DNA of 64,000 nucleotides from Deltaproteobacteria bacterium. Its GTDB lineage: Bacteria > Desulfobacterota > Desulfuromonadia > Geobacterales > Pseudopelobacteraceae. Below the pieces are notes generated by a model. It searched no databases. It saw nothing but the letters and a program-made list of their open reading frames with translations, and had not been told where the DNA came from. Location of the stretch: assembly GCA_016182975.1 (NCBI GenBank), contig JACPFJ010000005.1, positions 1 through 64,000 of the forward strand. The letters run 5' to 3'. A program made the position numbers and the translations under genes. Positions 41,231 through 50,053 of the stretch are shown here, piece after piece; position 1 is the first letter of the stretch; every line of letters begins with the position of its first letter.

Positions 41231-42879
41231 TCCGGCTTGTTCGGTTTCTGAAAATTTCCCGGAGCCAATGGCCCTGGATGGTCGCCGGGATCTTGCTGGG
41301 TGTGGTGGTGATTGCCGCCAATGCCATGCTGATGGCGATCTCCGGCTGGTTTATCGCATCCATGGCCGTTTCCGGCAGCAGCGGGATCGCATTCAATTAT
41401 TTCTTCCCTTCCGCAGGCATACGTTTTCTGGCCATCGCAAGGACCGTGGGCCGCTACGCGGAGAGGCTGGTAACCCACGAGGCGACCTTCAGAATCCTTT
41501 CGGAACTGCGCGTATGGTTGTTTAAGCGGCTTGTCCCGCTGGCACCCGCCTGCCTGGAGCGTTATGCCGGCGGCGACGTTGCCGGCAGGTTGCGAGCCGA
41601 TGTGGACGCCCTGGAAACGCTCTACCTGAGGATCATTGCGCCGCTCGCCGTGGGCACGATCTCCATTGCGGCCGGCCTTGCCTTTCTGGCCTGGTTCAGC
41701 CCCCCATCCGCCATCGTGATGCTGTTGTTTCTTCTCCTTGCAGGGGCAGGGCTTCCTCTGCTGATTCGACGTCTTTCCGAGGAGCCGGGGAGAAGATCCG
41801 CCGCCTTGTCTGCCGAGCTGCGCAGCAAGGTGACCGAAGGACTTCAAGGCGTCGAGGAGTTGATACTGCTCGGGGCGGTAGAGCGCCAGGCCGCCGTTGT
41901 CGATGGTTTGTCGGAAAAGGTGAGCGCGGAGCAGGAACGTCTGGGCCGGATCAACGGCCTTGCCCTCGGCGGAATGGCGTTATTTGCCGGCTGCGGCGCA
42001 ACGGCAGTGCTGTTGACGGGCAGTATGCAGGTTGCATCCCACCAGGTGCCTCCCCCGATCCTGGTGATGCTGCTGCTGTTTTCCGCCGCGATTTTCGAGG
42101 CGACCGGCCAACTCCCTTCGGCCCTTCACCTGCTGCCGGCCGCGCGAGAGTCGGCCGCGCGGATCTTCGACCTGGCAGACGCCCCGATCCCGGTACCCGA
42201 CAACCCCGTCTCCCGTGACGTGCCTGCAGGCAACGGGATCTGTTTCCGAAACGTTTCCGCTTCGTACCTTCCGGGTAAGCCGGTTCTGCAACATCTCGAT
42301 CTGACACTGCCCGCAGGGGGCAGCGTGGTACTGACCGGCCCCAGCGGCGCCGGCAAGAGCCTTCTGGTGGAAATCCTGCTCCGCTTCCGCGACTACGCGG
42401 GCAGTGTCACCGTTGGAGGGGTCGAGATTCGCGACCTGCCCAAAGAGGCATTGCTCGGCATGATAGCGGCGGTGCCGCAACGTCCCCACCTGTTTAACGG
42501 CACCATCCGGGACAATATCCTGCTGGGAAACGCGTCTGCCGATGCGGAACAACTCCGGCAGGCCGTCAGGGACAGCGCTATGGACGCGTGGGTGGCGTCT
42601 CTGCCGCTGGGGCTGGAAACAACGGTAGGGATCAATGGCTCGGCTGTTTCCGGCGGAGAGGCGCGCCGCATTGCCCTTAGCCGGGCTCTGCTCAAGGATG
42701 CCCCCATACTGCTGTTGGACGAGCCTACCGAAGGGCTGGATGCCGCAACGGAACGCGAAGTGGTGGCACGGCTGAACGAGCGCTTCAGGGGCGCCAGAGG
42801 CACGACCATGCTGGTTGTCAGCCATCGTCCCGCCTGCCTGGCCCTAGGTGATTCGGTGATACGCCTGGAACGCGCCTGA
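41227..42879 (+). CDS. cydC: CydC-type ABC exporter subunit
   Basis: 550 residues, the second half of the CydDC heterodimer that exports thiols to the periplasm for cytochrome bd assembly. Six membrane helices (about 15-290) precede an ATPase with GPSGAGKS (Walker A), VPQRPHLFNGTIRDNILLG (Q-loop region), SGGEARR (signature) and ILLLDEPTEGLD (Walker B). RTVGRYAERLVTHEATFRIL is characteristic of CydC. It starts with GTG, overlapping the cydD stop as GTGA, with GGGGG upstream. Confidence 0.92.
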   Translation: MIRLVRFLKISRSQWPWMVAGILLGVVVIAANAMLMAISGWFIASMAVSGSSGIAFNYFFPSAGIRFLAIARTVGRYAERLVTHEATFRILSELRVWLFKRLVPLAPACLERYAGGDVAGRLRADVDALETLYLRIIAPLAVGTISIAAGLAFLAWFSPPSAIVMLLFLLLAGAGLPLLIRRLSEEPGRRSAALSAELRSKVTEGLQGVEELILLGAVERQAAVVDGLSEKVSAEQERLGRINGLALGGMALFAGCGATAVLLTGSMQVASHQVPPPILVMLLLFSAAIFEATGQLPSALHLLPAARESAARIFDLADAPIPVPDNPVSRDVPAGNGICFRNVSASYLPGKPVLQHLDLTLPAGGSVVLTGPSGAGKSLLVEILLRFRDYAGSVTVGGVEIRDLPKEALLGMIAAVPQRPHLFNGTIRDNILLGNASADAEQLRQAVRDSAMDAWVASLPLGLETTVGINGSAVSGGEARRIALSRALLKDAPILLLDEPTEGLDAATEREVVARLNERFRGARGTTMLVVSHRPACLALGDSVIRLERA

Positions 42880-43167
42880 GAGGATATTCCACCCGCGCAG
42901 GATATTTTTTGTGTCACCATTTTTCCAGTTGACATTTTTTCAAAATCCTATAAAAGATAAAAAAGGTCTTTTTGGTGCCGTTAGCGATGGACCAGGCAAG
43001 AGCCCGTCAGGCATTGAGTCAAGTATTCGGATGGTTCCGGCCAACACAACGACAGCAGGACGCTCTCCTATACCTTTATTAAGTTTTCAGAAACCAGCGA
43101 TTGACTTAATTAGAACATCCTACAGAGCACACGCGCCTGCGACAATAACTTCACAAGGGGGGTACGT
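42880..43167 (+). other. cydAB upstream control region
   Basis: A 288-base gap between cydC and cydA, with no gene. It starts with two AGGATATT words (42880s and 42899), then has the TTGACA-N14-TATAAA motif and an AT-rich stretch. About 200 bases of leader follow before AAGGGGGG and the cydA ATG. A long leader suggests regulation, but no clear terminator or riboswitch is seen. Confidence 0.5.
42929..42954 (+). promoter_or_regulatory. TTGACA-N14-TATAAA motif before cydA
   Basis: TTGACA, 14 bases and TATAAA, preceded by TTTTCCAG. It matches the arrangement upstream of the Rrf2 gene (TTTTCTG, TTGACA, N14, CATAAA). It also contains TTGA-N7-TCAA, a small dyad. It is a candidate shared operator-promoter for oxygen-responsive control of cydAB. 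Confidence 0.45.
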
Positions 43168-44580
43168 ATGAATGTAGTTACGCTCAGTCAGCTGCAGTTT
43201 GCGGCAACCGGCATGTTCCATTGGATCTTCGTTCCGCTCACACTCGGGTTGTCCATAATGACAGCCTGGATGGAGACAAAGTACGTGACTACCGGTGACG
43301 AGACGTGGTTGCGCATGACCAAGTTCTGGGGCAAGCTGTTCCTGATCAACTTTGCCCTGGGTGTCGTCACCGGCATCACCATGGAGTTCCAGTTCGGCAT
43401 GAACTGGTCCGAGTACTCGCGGTATGTGGGTGATATTTTCGGCGCACCCCTGGCGATCGAGGCGACGTTGGCCTTTTTCCTCGAGTCCGTCTTCATCGGC
43501 GTCTGGATCTTCGGCTGGAAGAAGATCTCCAGGAAGGCCCACATGATCTCCATCTGGCTGGCCGCTGGCGCCACCAACGTTTCGGCCCTGATCATCCTTC
43601 TGGCCAACGCCTGGATGCAGAAACCGGTCGGCTATGTGCTTCGCAACAACCGGGCCGAGATGAACGACTTCCTGGCCGTGCTGACCAACCCGTACGGCTG
43701 GATCAAGTTCACTCACACCCTGCTTTCCGGTTACGCCCTGGCGGCCTTCGTGGTCATGGGGGTATCCGCCTGGCACCTGCTGCGGAAAAACGAAAGCGCA
43801 TTCTTTAAACGATCATTCAGGCTGGCCGCGGTGTGGGGCTTCGTCGCCTCGATCGGCGTCGCCGTGACCGGCGACTTCCACGCCGTGGAGATCGCCAGGA
43901 CCCAACCCAGCAAGTTCGCCGCCATGGAATCGCAATGGGAAACCAAACGCGGCGTCGGCATGAACCTGCTGCTTCTGCCGGATGTGGCCCGCGAGTGCAA
44001 CTCGATCGAGCAGCTGTGCGTGCCCAATGCCCTCAGCTTCCTGGCGTTCAAGGACCCCAACGCCGAGATCAAAGGCCTCAAGGAGTTCCCGAAGGAACTC
44101 CGGCCGCCCGTTACTGCAACCTTCATCAGCTTCCGCCTGATGGTCGGCCTGGGAACATTCATGATTCTCGCCAGCCTGGCGGGTATCATCCTGTCGCGCA
44201 GACAGAATTTCGAGGAGCAGCGCTGGTTTCTGAAGCTCATGGCCATTGCCATCCCGGCCCCCTACCTGGCTGAACAGTTCGGCTGGCTCGTGGCTGAATT
44301 GGGACGGCAACCCTGGATCGTGTACGGCGTGCTCAAGACCGCCGATGCGGTCTCAAAATCGATCTCGACCACGCAGGTAGCCCTCTCTTTGCTCGGCTTC
44401 ACCGTGTTGTACGGTCTGTTGGGCGCCATCGACATCTTCCTGCTGGTCAAGCACGCCAAAAAAGGGCCGGACAAGGACCTTTCCGCCATCATCAACGTCC
44501 AGGGGTATCTGGTGACGCCAGATGCGCCTCAGACGGACAAGGATATGGCCGGCATCATCAACGTTCAGGGGAGGGCATAA
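43168..44580 (+). CDS. cydA: Cytochrome bd quinol oxidase subunit I
   Basis: 470 residues, nine or so membrane helices. It is the catalytic subunit oxidising quinol and reducing oxygen at a heme b/d site. FAATGMFHWIFVPLTLG places the heme ligand at H18, and the second ligand lies in WIKFTHTLLSGYALAAF. The length indicates a short Q-loop compared with E. coli (522 aa). The C-terminus is odd: DKDLSAIINVQG is repeated as DKDMAGIINVQG after 15 residues. AAGGGGGG precedes the start. cydB follows after three bases. Confidence 0.95.
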   Translation: MNVVTLSQLQFAATGMFHWIFVPLTLGLSIMTAWMETKYVTTGDETWLRMTKFWGKLFLINFALGVVTGITMEFQFGMNWSEYSRYVGDIFGAPLAIEATLAFFLESVFIGVWIFGWKKISRKAHMISIWLAAGATNVSALIILLANAWMQKPVGYVLRNNRAEMNDFLAVLTNPYGWIKFTHTLLSGYALAAFVVMGVSAWHLLRKNESAFFKRSFRLAAVWGFVASIGVAVTGDFHAVEIARTQPSKFAAMESQWETKRGVGMNLLLLPDVARECNSIEQLCVPNALSFLAFKDPNAEIKGLKEFPKELRPPVTATFISFRLMVGLGTFMILASLAGIILSRRQNFEEQRWFLKLMAIAIPAPYLAEQFGWLVAELGRQPWIVYGVLKTADAVSKSISTTQVALSLLGFTVLYGLLGAIDIFLLVKHAKKGPDKDLSAIINVQGYLVTPDAPQTDKDMAGIINVQGRA

Positions 44581-44583
44581 ACT

Positions 44584-45639
44584 ATGGACTTATCCGTATT
44601 CCAGATCATCTGGTTCGTGTTGTGGGGCGTTTTGTGGGCGGTCTATTTCATGCTGGACGGCTTTGTGCTCGGCACCGGCTTCCTGTCGGGGCTGCTGGCG
44701 AAAACGGATACCGAAAAGAGGGTGCTGATCAATACGGTCGGCCCGGTCTGGGACGGCAACGAGGTCTGGCTGATCACCGCCGGTGGCGCCACCTTTGCGG
44801 CCTTTCCCACCACCTATGCCCTGATGTTCAGCAATCTCTACTCGGCCTTGCTGCTTCTCCTGTTCGCCATGATCGTGCGCGGCGTCTCCTTTGAATTCAG
44901 GAGCAAGCTGGACAGCCCGGCCTGGCGAGGGGGCTGGGACATGGCCATTATCGTCTCCAGCTTTCTCCCGGCGCTTCTGTTCGGCGTCGCCTTCGGCAAT
45001 ATCTTCAAGGGTATCCCGATGAAAAACGATTTTGCCACCCTGAACTTCAGCTATGACGGGACCCTGATCGGCCTGCTCAACCCCTACGGGCTGCTGACGG
45101 GCGTGCTGTTCGTGCTGCTGTTTGCCGTGCACGGCTCGTTGTATGCCGCCATCAAGACCACCGGCGAACTGAGCACGCGCGCCGCCGGCCTGGCCAATAG
45201 ACTATGGCTGCCGCTTCTGGCCGTGGCCGTTGCCTTCCTCGGTTACACCTACCCGGCTACCAGGCTGTACGACAATTTCCTCAAGGCGCCCGTTTTGCTC
45301 ATCATCCCGATCATCGCGGTCGTTTCGCTGCTGCTGGTCAAGGTATTCGCCGCCAAAGGGGCCTTGCACAACTCTTTCCTCTTCTCATGCCTGACCATCG
45401 TATTCGTGGTCTTCACCGGTGTGACCGGGCTCTTCCCCAACCTGATCCCCTCGAACATCGATCCGGCCTCCAACCTGACGATATTCAACTCCTCGTCCAG
45501 CTTGCTGACGTTGCAAATCATGACCGTGGTGGCATTGATCTTCGTTCCAACCGTCATTGCCTACAAGATCTGGGTCTACCGGATCTTCCGGGCCAGGATC
45601 AGCGGCGAGGATGTAATCGGAAACCCCGAAGCATACTGA
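44584..45639 (+). CDS. cydB: Cytochrome bd quinol oxidase subunit II
   Basis: 351 residues with eight predicted membrane helices, the partner of CydA. MDLSVFQIIWFVLWGVLWAV followed by YFMLDGFVLGTG is the family's N-terminal signature, and WDGNEVWLITAGGATFAAFP the conserved loop. No CydX-like small subunit frame was found after it. The next 40 bases form a perfect inverted repeat that probably ends the operon. Confidence 0.95.
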   Translation: MDLSVFQIIWFVLWGVLWAVYFMLDGFVLGTGFLSGLLAKTDTEKRVLINTVGPVWDGNEVWLITAGGATFAAFPTTYALMFSNLYSALLLLLFAMIVRGVSFEFRSKLDSPAWRGGWDMAIIVSSFLPALLFGVAFGNIFKGIPMKNDFATLNFSYDGTLIGLLNPYGLLTGVLFVLLFAVHGSLYAAIKTTGELSTRAAGLANRLWLPLLAVAVAFLGYTYPATRLYDNFLKAPVLLIIPIIAVVSLLLVKVFAAKGALHNSFLFSCLTIVFVVFTGVTGLFPNLIPSNIDPASNLTIFNSSSSLLTLQIMTVVALIFVPTVIAYKIWVYRIFRARISGEDVIGNPEAY

Positions 45640-45678
45640 GGGCAACGGCAATGCCTGCTGTTGTCATTGCCGTTGCCC
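45640..45678 (+). terminator. Long inverted repeat after cydB
   Basis: GGGCAACGGCAATG and CATTGCCGTTGCCC form a perfect 14-pair stem with an 11-base loop, beginning at the cydB stop. No T run follows, so it may be a rho-assisted or RNA-stabilising end. Confidence 0.6.
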
Positions 45679-45686
45679 CCGGTTGC

Positions 45687-45774
45687 TTGACAACACCCAT
45701 ATGTTGCTTTAGCTTTACATACATATACATCCATATCCAAATCCCGGGCATCCGGGATTTGGCGTTTCAGGGGC
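45687..45774 (+). promoter_or_regulatory. Promoter-like element and leader hairpin, copy 1
   Basis: TTGACA (45687) and TAGCTT after 17 bases suggest a promoter. It is followed by a hairpin (AAATCCCGG-GCAT-CCGGGATTT, 45739-45760) and the conserved tail TTTGGCGTTTCAG plus GGCA, ending at 45774. The same hairpin and tail follow a better promoter at 54841. It precedes the cbb3-assembly genes by about 80 bases. Unknown leader RNA element; see the findings. Confidence 0.5.
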
Positions 45775-45853
45775 ATACCTGCGCAACAGTCGGAAAAGGC
45801 TGCAAGGTGCATCAAGGGCATTCGCAGCACGGAAAGTGCAGAGGTCTTACCGT

Positions 45854-46351
45854 ATGACCACCGCCGGCATCGAACGTTTATCTGCACTCGTGCGTTTCTC
45901 CCTGCGCTCGAACCCTGCTCGGAGAAACATACTCCGGCAAGCGTCCCTCTGTCTGGCCGTCCTTTTTCTATCGCAGTATCCGCATGCCCTGCACGCATCT
46001 GTCCTGAGCCAGGAGTGCGACATCGATGGGGGACCCTGCGCGAAGACAGTAGGCGGGGCATACGTCATTCTCGACATCGAACCGAAACCGGTAAAGGCCA
46101 TGAAAGAGCTTACCTTCACCGTAACCTTGAAAGGGATGAAGGAGTATGAAGGCCTCCGGCTGAAGCTGCAAATGCCGGGCATGTTTATGGGCAACAATGA
46201 GGTCAGGCTTGCCAGGAGCGCTGGCGGAAGATATACCGGCAAGGGTGTGGTACCCAAGTGCCACAGCGGCAAAAGGGTGTGGTCCGCCACGGTCGAGCTG
46301 CCGGGCTCAACTCCTGCGGAGGTTTCGTTCCTGTTCAATGTTCGCTACTGA
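45854..46351 (+). CDS. Secreted YtkA/FixH-like protein of the cbb3 assembly cluster
   Basis: 165 residues. A basic start followed by a hydrophobic segment (about 30-50, LCLAVLFLSQYPHALHAS) looks like a signal peptide or anchor. The mature part resembles YtkA-like beta-sandwich domains: ELTFTVTLKG, LQMPGMFMGNNEVRL, GGRYTGKGVV and WSATVELPG. Cysteines C56 and C63 and Met-rich MPGMFMG hint at copper handling, which is inference. AGAGG precedes the chosen ATG; an in-frame GTG lies 18 bases earlier. It overlaps the next gene by 14 bases. Confidence 0.7.
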   Translation: MTTAGIERLSALVRFSLRSNPARRNILRQASLCLAVLFLSQYPHALHASVLSQECDIDGGPCAKTVGGAYVILDIEPKPVKAMKELTFTVTLKGMKEYEGLRLKLQMPGMFMGNNEVRLARSAGGRYTGKGVVPKCHSGKRVWSATVELPGSTPAEVSFLFNVRY

Positions 46352-47021
46352 GTCAACATACCTCCTCATGTTCATCTCCGGTTTTCTCGGCGGTTTCGGC
46401 CACTGCATGGGCATGTGCGGTCCCGTGGTCGCGGCATACGCACTAAATCCGGCCAGGCGGAGTTACCTTCCCCAGCTTCTCTATAATCTCGGAAGGATTA
46501 CAACCTACGGCATCATCGGCGGCATGATGGGATTAACGGGATCGTTTGCCGGCGTCATCAATCCGGTGGAGAATTTCCAAAACATCGTCATGGCTGTCAT
46601 CGGGGTTCTCATAGCGGTCATGGGGCTTGCCGTCGGGGGGTGGCTCCCGGTGAGAATCGGCAGCAACGAGGCCGGATGCACTGCCGTAGGAGGCATGGTG
46701 AGGTTTGTAAGCGAGACCGGAAGCGCGGGGGCGTTTTTCCCCATGGGGCTGCTCCTGGGTTTCATCCCCTGCGGGCTATCCTATACGGCCTTTATCGCGG
46801 CGGCCGGAGCAGGGGTGCATGCCGGCAGCCGGGCCGAGGGTTTTCTCAAGGGCATGTCCATGCTTTTCCTGTTCGGCCTGGGCACCCTCCCCGCATTACT
46901 GCTGCTCGGAGGCATACTCTCGGTCGTGGGACAGCGGACCAGACTCGGACTGTATCGGGCGTCAGCGATCGCGATGATAGCGGCCGGAGCCATGTTTTTG
47001 TACAGGGCGATTATTTCATGA
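46338..47021 (+). CDS. TauE/SafE-like membrane protein (cbb3 maturation cluster)
   Basis: 227 residues and six or seven membrane helices, with GGFGHCMGMCGPVVAAYAL at the N-terminus and MGLLLGFIPCGLSYTAF in the middle. This UreH/DsbD_2-type protein is often placed beside ccoI and ccoS and annotated as a sulfite exporter. Here the conserved HCMGMC and PCG suggest copper or thiol transfer across the membrane for oxidase assembly (inference). The start overlaps the previous gene, and the ccoI gene follows after 21 bases. Confidence 0.85.
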   Translation: MFATESTYLLMFISGFLGGFGHCMGMCGPVVAAYALNPARRSYLPQLLYNLGRITTYGIIGGMMGLTGSFAGVINPVENFQNIVMAVIGVLIAVMGLAVGGWLPVRIGSNEAGCTAVGGMVRFVSETGSAGAFFPMGLLLGFIPCGLSYTAFIAAAGAGVHAGSRAEGFLKGMSMLFLFGLGTLPALLLLGGILSVVGQRTRLGLYRASAIAMIAAGAMFLYRAIIS

Positions 47022-47042
47022 TCTTTCATCAGGAAGGTGTTT

Positions 47043-49514
47043 GTGCCCGAATGTAACCACTGCCTGTTGTCCTTCCCCGAGAGAGAGGCGGTCTATGATG
47101 AAATAGACGGCAACACCCTGGTCTTTTGCTGCAATGGCTGCCGGGGTATTTACGGCCTCATCCATGACGAAGGGCTCGAAAGATTTTACGATAAACGGGA
47201 GTGGCAGGGGAGTGCGGCCGGCGCTTCACCACTGGTTACCAGTCCCGATCCAGGCCTGTTCGATGGGCTCGTTAGGGATATCCCGCCCAACAGCCCTGAA
47301 GAAGACACCCCCCTCAAAGAGATCGATATCTATATCGGCAATATCCGCTGCGCCTCCTGCATCTGGCTCAACGAACGGATATTGCATAAAACCGACGGCG
47401 TGGTCTATGCGCGGCTCAACTATGCCACCCATATGGCGAGAATCAGGTGGAACCCGCAGCAGGCCGGCATCGACACGATACTGAACAGAATCGCCTCCAT
47501 AGGATATATTCCCCGGCCTTATACGGAAACCGAGCGCTACAAGGCGCAACGGGCCGAGGCACGGGACCTTCTGGTTCGTTTCGGCACGGCCGCCTTTTTG
47601 TCGTCCAACCTGATGATCTACAGCGTTGCCCTGTACGCGGGGTATTTCCAGGGTCTTGACGGAAACATCAAACTCTTTCTTGAGGTCGTTTCACTGTTTC
47701 TGACCATACCGGTGATTTTCTACTCCGGCATGCCTTTTATAAAAAGCACCATCAGGGGATTGCGGTCACTCAGTTTCACCATGGACTCCCTTATCACGGC
47801 AGGATCGGGATCGGCGTTTATCTACAGCATTTACAGCCTTTTTACAGGCAGCGAAGTCTACTTCGACACAGCGGCGATGATCATTACCCTCATCCTCCTG
47901 GGCAGGTATATAGAAACCGTGGCAAAGGCAAAGGCATCCATGACGATCCGGATGCTTTCCGAACTTATACCCAAGGAGGCCAGGAGGCTGAGAGCGGGCG
48001 ATCAACCCGGCGACACCCCCGACACCGAGATGATCTCCGTGGCGTCGGTAATGAAAGGGGATTCCCTGCTGGTGCGGCCGGGCGAGCGGATACCCCTGGA
48101 TGGCATCGTGACAAGCGGAGAATCGGAGGTGGATGAATCCGTGATTACCGGCGAATCAAAACCTGTAGTCAAGACCGCCGGGCTTGGGGTGATCGGCGGC
48201 AGCACGAACCTGTTCGGATCGGTTGTCTTTGAGGTCAGAAGCACCGACAAAGACACCGTGCTATCGAAGATTATCGAGTCTGTCAGCCAAGCCCAGGCAA
48301 CTAAACCTCGCATACAGAACACAGCGGACAGGATAGTTGCCATTTTTGTGCCCGCGATAATCAGCATCTCCTTTCTGACCGTGCTGTTCCATCTCATCAG
48401 AGGGGCCTCGCCCGATATCGCCCTGATGACCGGTGTATCCGTTCTTGTCATAGCCTGCCCATGCAGTCTCGGTCTTTCAACCCCGCTCGCCGTGATGATC
48501 TGCTCGGCAATCGCATCCTCTAAAGGTATCCTGCTGAAAAACGGTGACGTCATTGAGAATGTCGTCCGGTTGAGCGGCGTGGTTTTCGACAAGACCGGCA
48601 CCATAACCATCGGGAAACCGGTGCTGAAAAAGACCCTGGCGGTGGACCCATCCATGGACGCCGAGGAGCTGTTAAAGATTGCGGCTTCCCTGGAGAGGTT
48701 TTCGGAACACAGCGCCGGGCATGCGATCATGGAGGCGGCCAAGGGGATGGCTGCCTATGAGGTAAGCGGATTCAAGGCCATCCCCGGCAAGGGAGTTGCA
48801 GGGGAGCTCAACGGCATCCATACCTTTGTGGGCAACAGCGATTTCATGGCGCAAAAGGGGATTGCGGTGAGCGAGGAGCTGAAGAGCTCCATTCTCCCTT
48901 TCGAGGCCGAGGGACATACCGCTGTCTATACGGGATGGGACGAACGTTTGCGGGGGATCTTCCTGGTAGCGGACAGCGTTCGGGAAGACGCGGCCGGGGC
49001 CGTGGGCATGATTCGGGATATGGGGCTGGGGACGGCGATAATAAGCGGCGATACCGTTACGACAACGCGGGCGATAGCGGCTGCCGTCGGTATCAGCGAT
49101 GTAACCGGCGGCGCCTTGCCCACGAAAAAGAGGGAACTGATCGCCGACTTGCAGAAAGGGAACGGCAGGATAATGATGGTGGGCGACGGCATCAACGATG
49201 CCCCGGCCCTCACCGAGGCATTTGTCGGCATCGGCATGGGACGGGGGACGGAGATCGCCATGGAAAGCGCCGATGCCATACTGGTGAGAAACAGCCTGGA
49301 AGCGGTACCCTTTTTCATCGGGTTGTGCCGGAAGAGCCTCAGGATCATCAAGCAGAACATCTTCTGGGCATTTTTCTACAACATGGCCGCAATCCCGCTG
49401 GCGATCTCAGGGGTGCTCCACCCGATAGTCGCGGCCGGGGCCATGTCGGCAAGTTCGCTGTTTGTAGTATTTAATTCATTGAGGATACGGCGATGTGGAC
49501 AACATACTTCCTGA
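47043..49514 (+). CDS. ccoI: CcoI/FixI-type P1B copper ATPase
   Basis: 823 residues. An N-terminal Cys region (MPECNHCLLSFPE, then FCCNGCRGIY) is followed by a heavy-metal domain with RCASC. A P1B core follows with SGESEVDESVITGESKP, CPCSLGLSTP, DKTGTIT and GDGINDAP. The N-terminal ribbon and the gene context distinguish CcoI from the export pump CopA; it supplies copper for cbb3 oxidase maturation. GTG 47043 is preferred, with AGGAAGG six bases upstream; GTG 47037 is also in frame. It overlaps ccoS by 22 bases. Confidence 0.9.
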   Translation: MPECNHCLLSFPEREAVYDEIDGNTLVFCCNGCRGIYGLIHDEGLERFYDKREWQGSAAGASPLVTSPDPGLFDGLVRDIPPNSPEEDTPLKEIDIYIGNIRCASCIWLNERILHKTDGVVYARLNYATHMARIRWNPQQAGIDTILNRIASIGYIPRPYTETERYKAQRAEARDLLVRFGTAAFLSSNLMIYSVALYAGYFQGLDGNIKLFLEVVSLFLTIPVIFYSGMPFIKSTIRGLRSLSFTMDSLITAGSGSAFIYSIYSLFTGSEVYFDTAAMIITLILLGRYIETVAKAKASMTIRMLSELIPKEARRLRAGDQPGDTPDTEMISVASVMKGDSLLVRPGERIPLDGIVTSGESEVDESVITGESKPVVKTAGLGVIGGSTNLFGSVVFEVRSTDKDTVLSKIIESVSQAQATKPRIQNTADRIVAIFVPAIISISFLTVLFHLIRGASPDIALMTGVSVLVIACPCSLGLSTPLAVMICSAIASSKGILLKNGDVIENVVRLSGVVFDKTGTITIGKPVLKKTLAVDPSMDAEELLKIAASLERFSEHSAGHAIMEAAKGMAAYEVSGFKAIPGKGVAGELNGIHTFVGNSDFMAQKGIAVSEELKSSILPFEAEGHTAVYTGWDERLRGIFLVADSVREDAAGAVGMIRDMGLGTAIISGDTVTTTRAIAAAVGISDVTGGALPTKKRELIADLQKGNGRIMMVGDGINDAPALTEAFVGIGMGRGTEIAMESADAILVRNSLEAVPFFIGLCRKSLRIIKQNIFWAFFYNMAAIPLAISGVLHPIVAAGAMSASSLFVVFNSLRIRRCGQHTS

Positions 49515-49660
49515 TTTTTCTCTCCTTGGTGCTCGGGGCGGGGGCATATCTGGTATTTGTCTGGTCTGTCAGGAATGACCAGTATGATGACGTGGAAGGC
49601 CCCAAATACCGGATGCTCGACGATGACGGCGAGGACGGGAACGTGAAGAAGGAAAAATAG
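49493..49660 (+). CDS. ccoS: cbb3 oxidase maturation protein CcoS
   Basis: 55 residues: an N-terminal membrane helix (TTYFLIFLSLVLGAGAYLVF, about 3-22), then WSVRNDQYDDVEGPKYRMLD and an acidic tail. That is the family signature (W...QYDD.EGP..R.L.DD). It acts in inserting cofactors into the cbb3 catalytic subunit. The start lies inside the end of ccoI. Confidence 0.9.
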   Translation: MWTTYFLIFLSLVLGAGAYLVFVWSVRNDQYDDVEGPKYRMLDDDGEDGNVKKEK

Positions 49661-49810
49661 GGATCCGCGCCCTTGCCGGACAGGCGCCCCATCCATTTCC
49701 GGACGCACCATGATCTTTCATCCGGAGAGCCAAGCGCGACGCAGAGGCCGCCTCACTTGCGGTAAAACAGGTCACATCTGCCAGCCGGGCCATATCAAAA
49801 ACGGCATTTG

Positions 49811-49942
49811 AAACGCAAGGACGCAAAGAACGCCAGGAAAAACACTAAGATAATTCAGAAATCATGTTCACCTGCGGGGTGACAACCAGATGTATTTTAA
49901 CCGATTGGTTTCTTTGCGAACTTTGCGTCTTTGCGTTAATTA
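49811..49942. repeat. Inverted repeat of ACGCAAAG words
   Basis: The left arm (AACGCAAGGACGCAAAGAAC) and the right arm (TTTGCG three times, ending TTGCGTTAATT) are roughly reverse complements enclosing about 85 bases of AT-rich sequence. This GCAAAGACGCAAAG type of palindrome is a dispersed intergenic repeat in several Geobacter-like genomes, as I recall. It lies in the 393-base gap between ccoS and ccoN, which otherwise shows nothing firm. Confidence 0.65.
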
Positions 49943-50053
49943 ACTGCTTTTTCAAGGATAATTGCGTTGTTGCCTACCGGTGATAAGATAACTGGATACA
50001 ATTACGTTCGGCACGCAGCTGGTACACGTCCCATTCCATTTCAGGAGGTCGGT

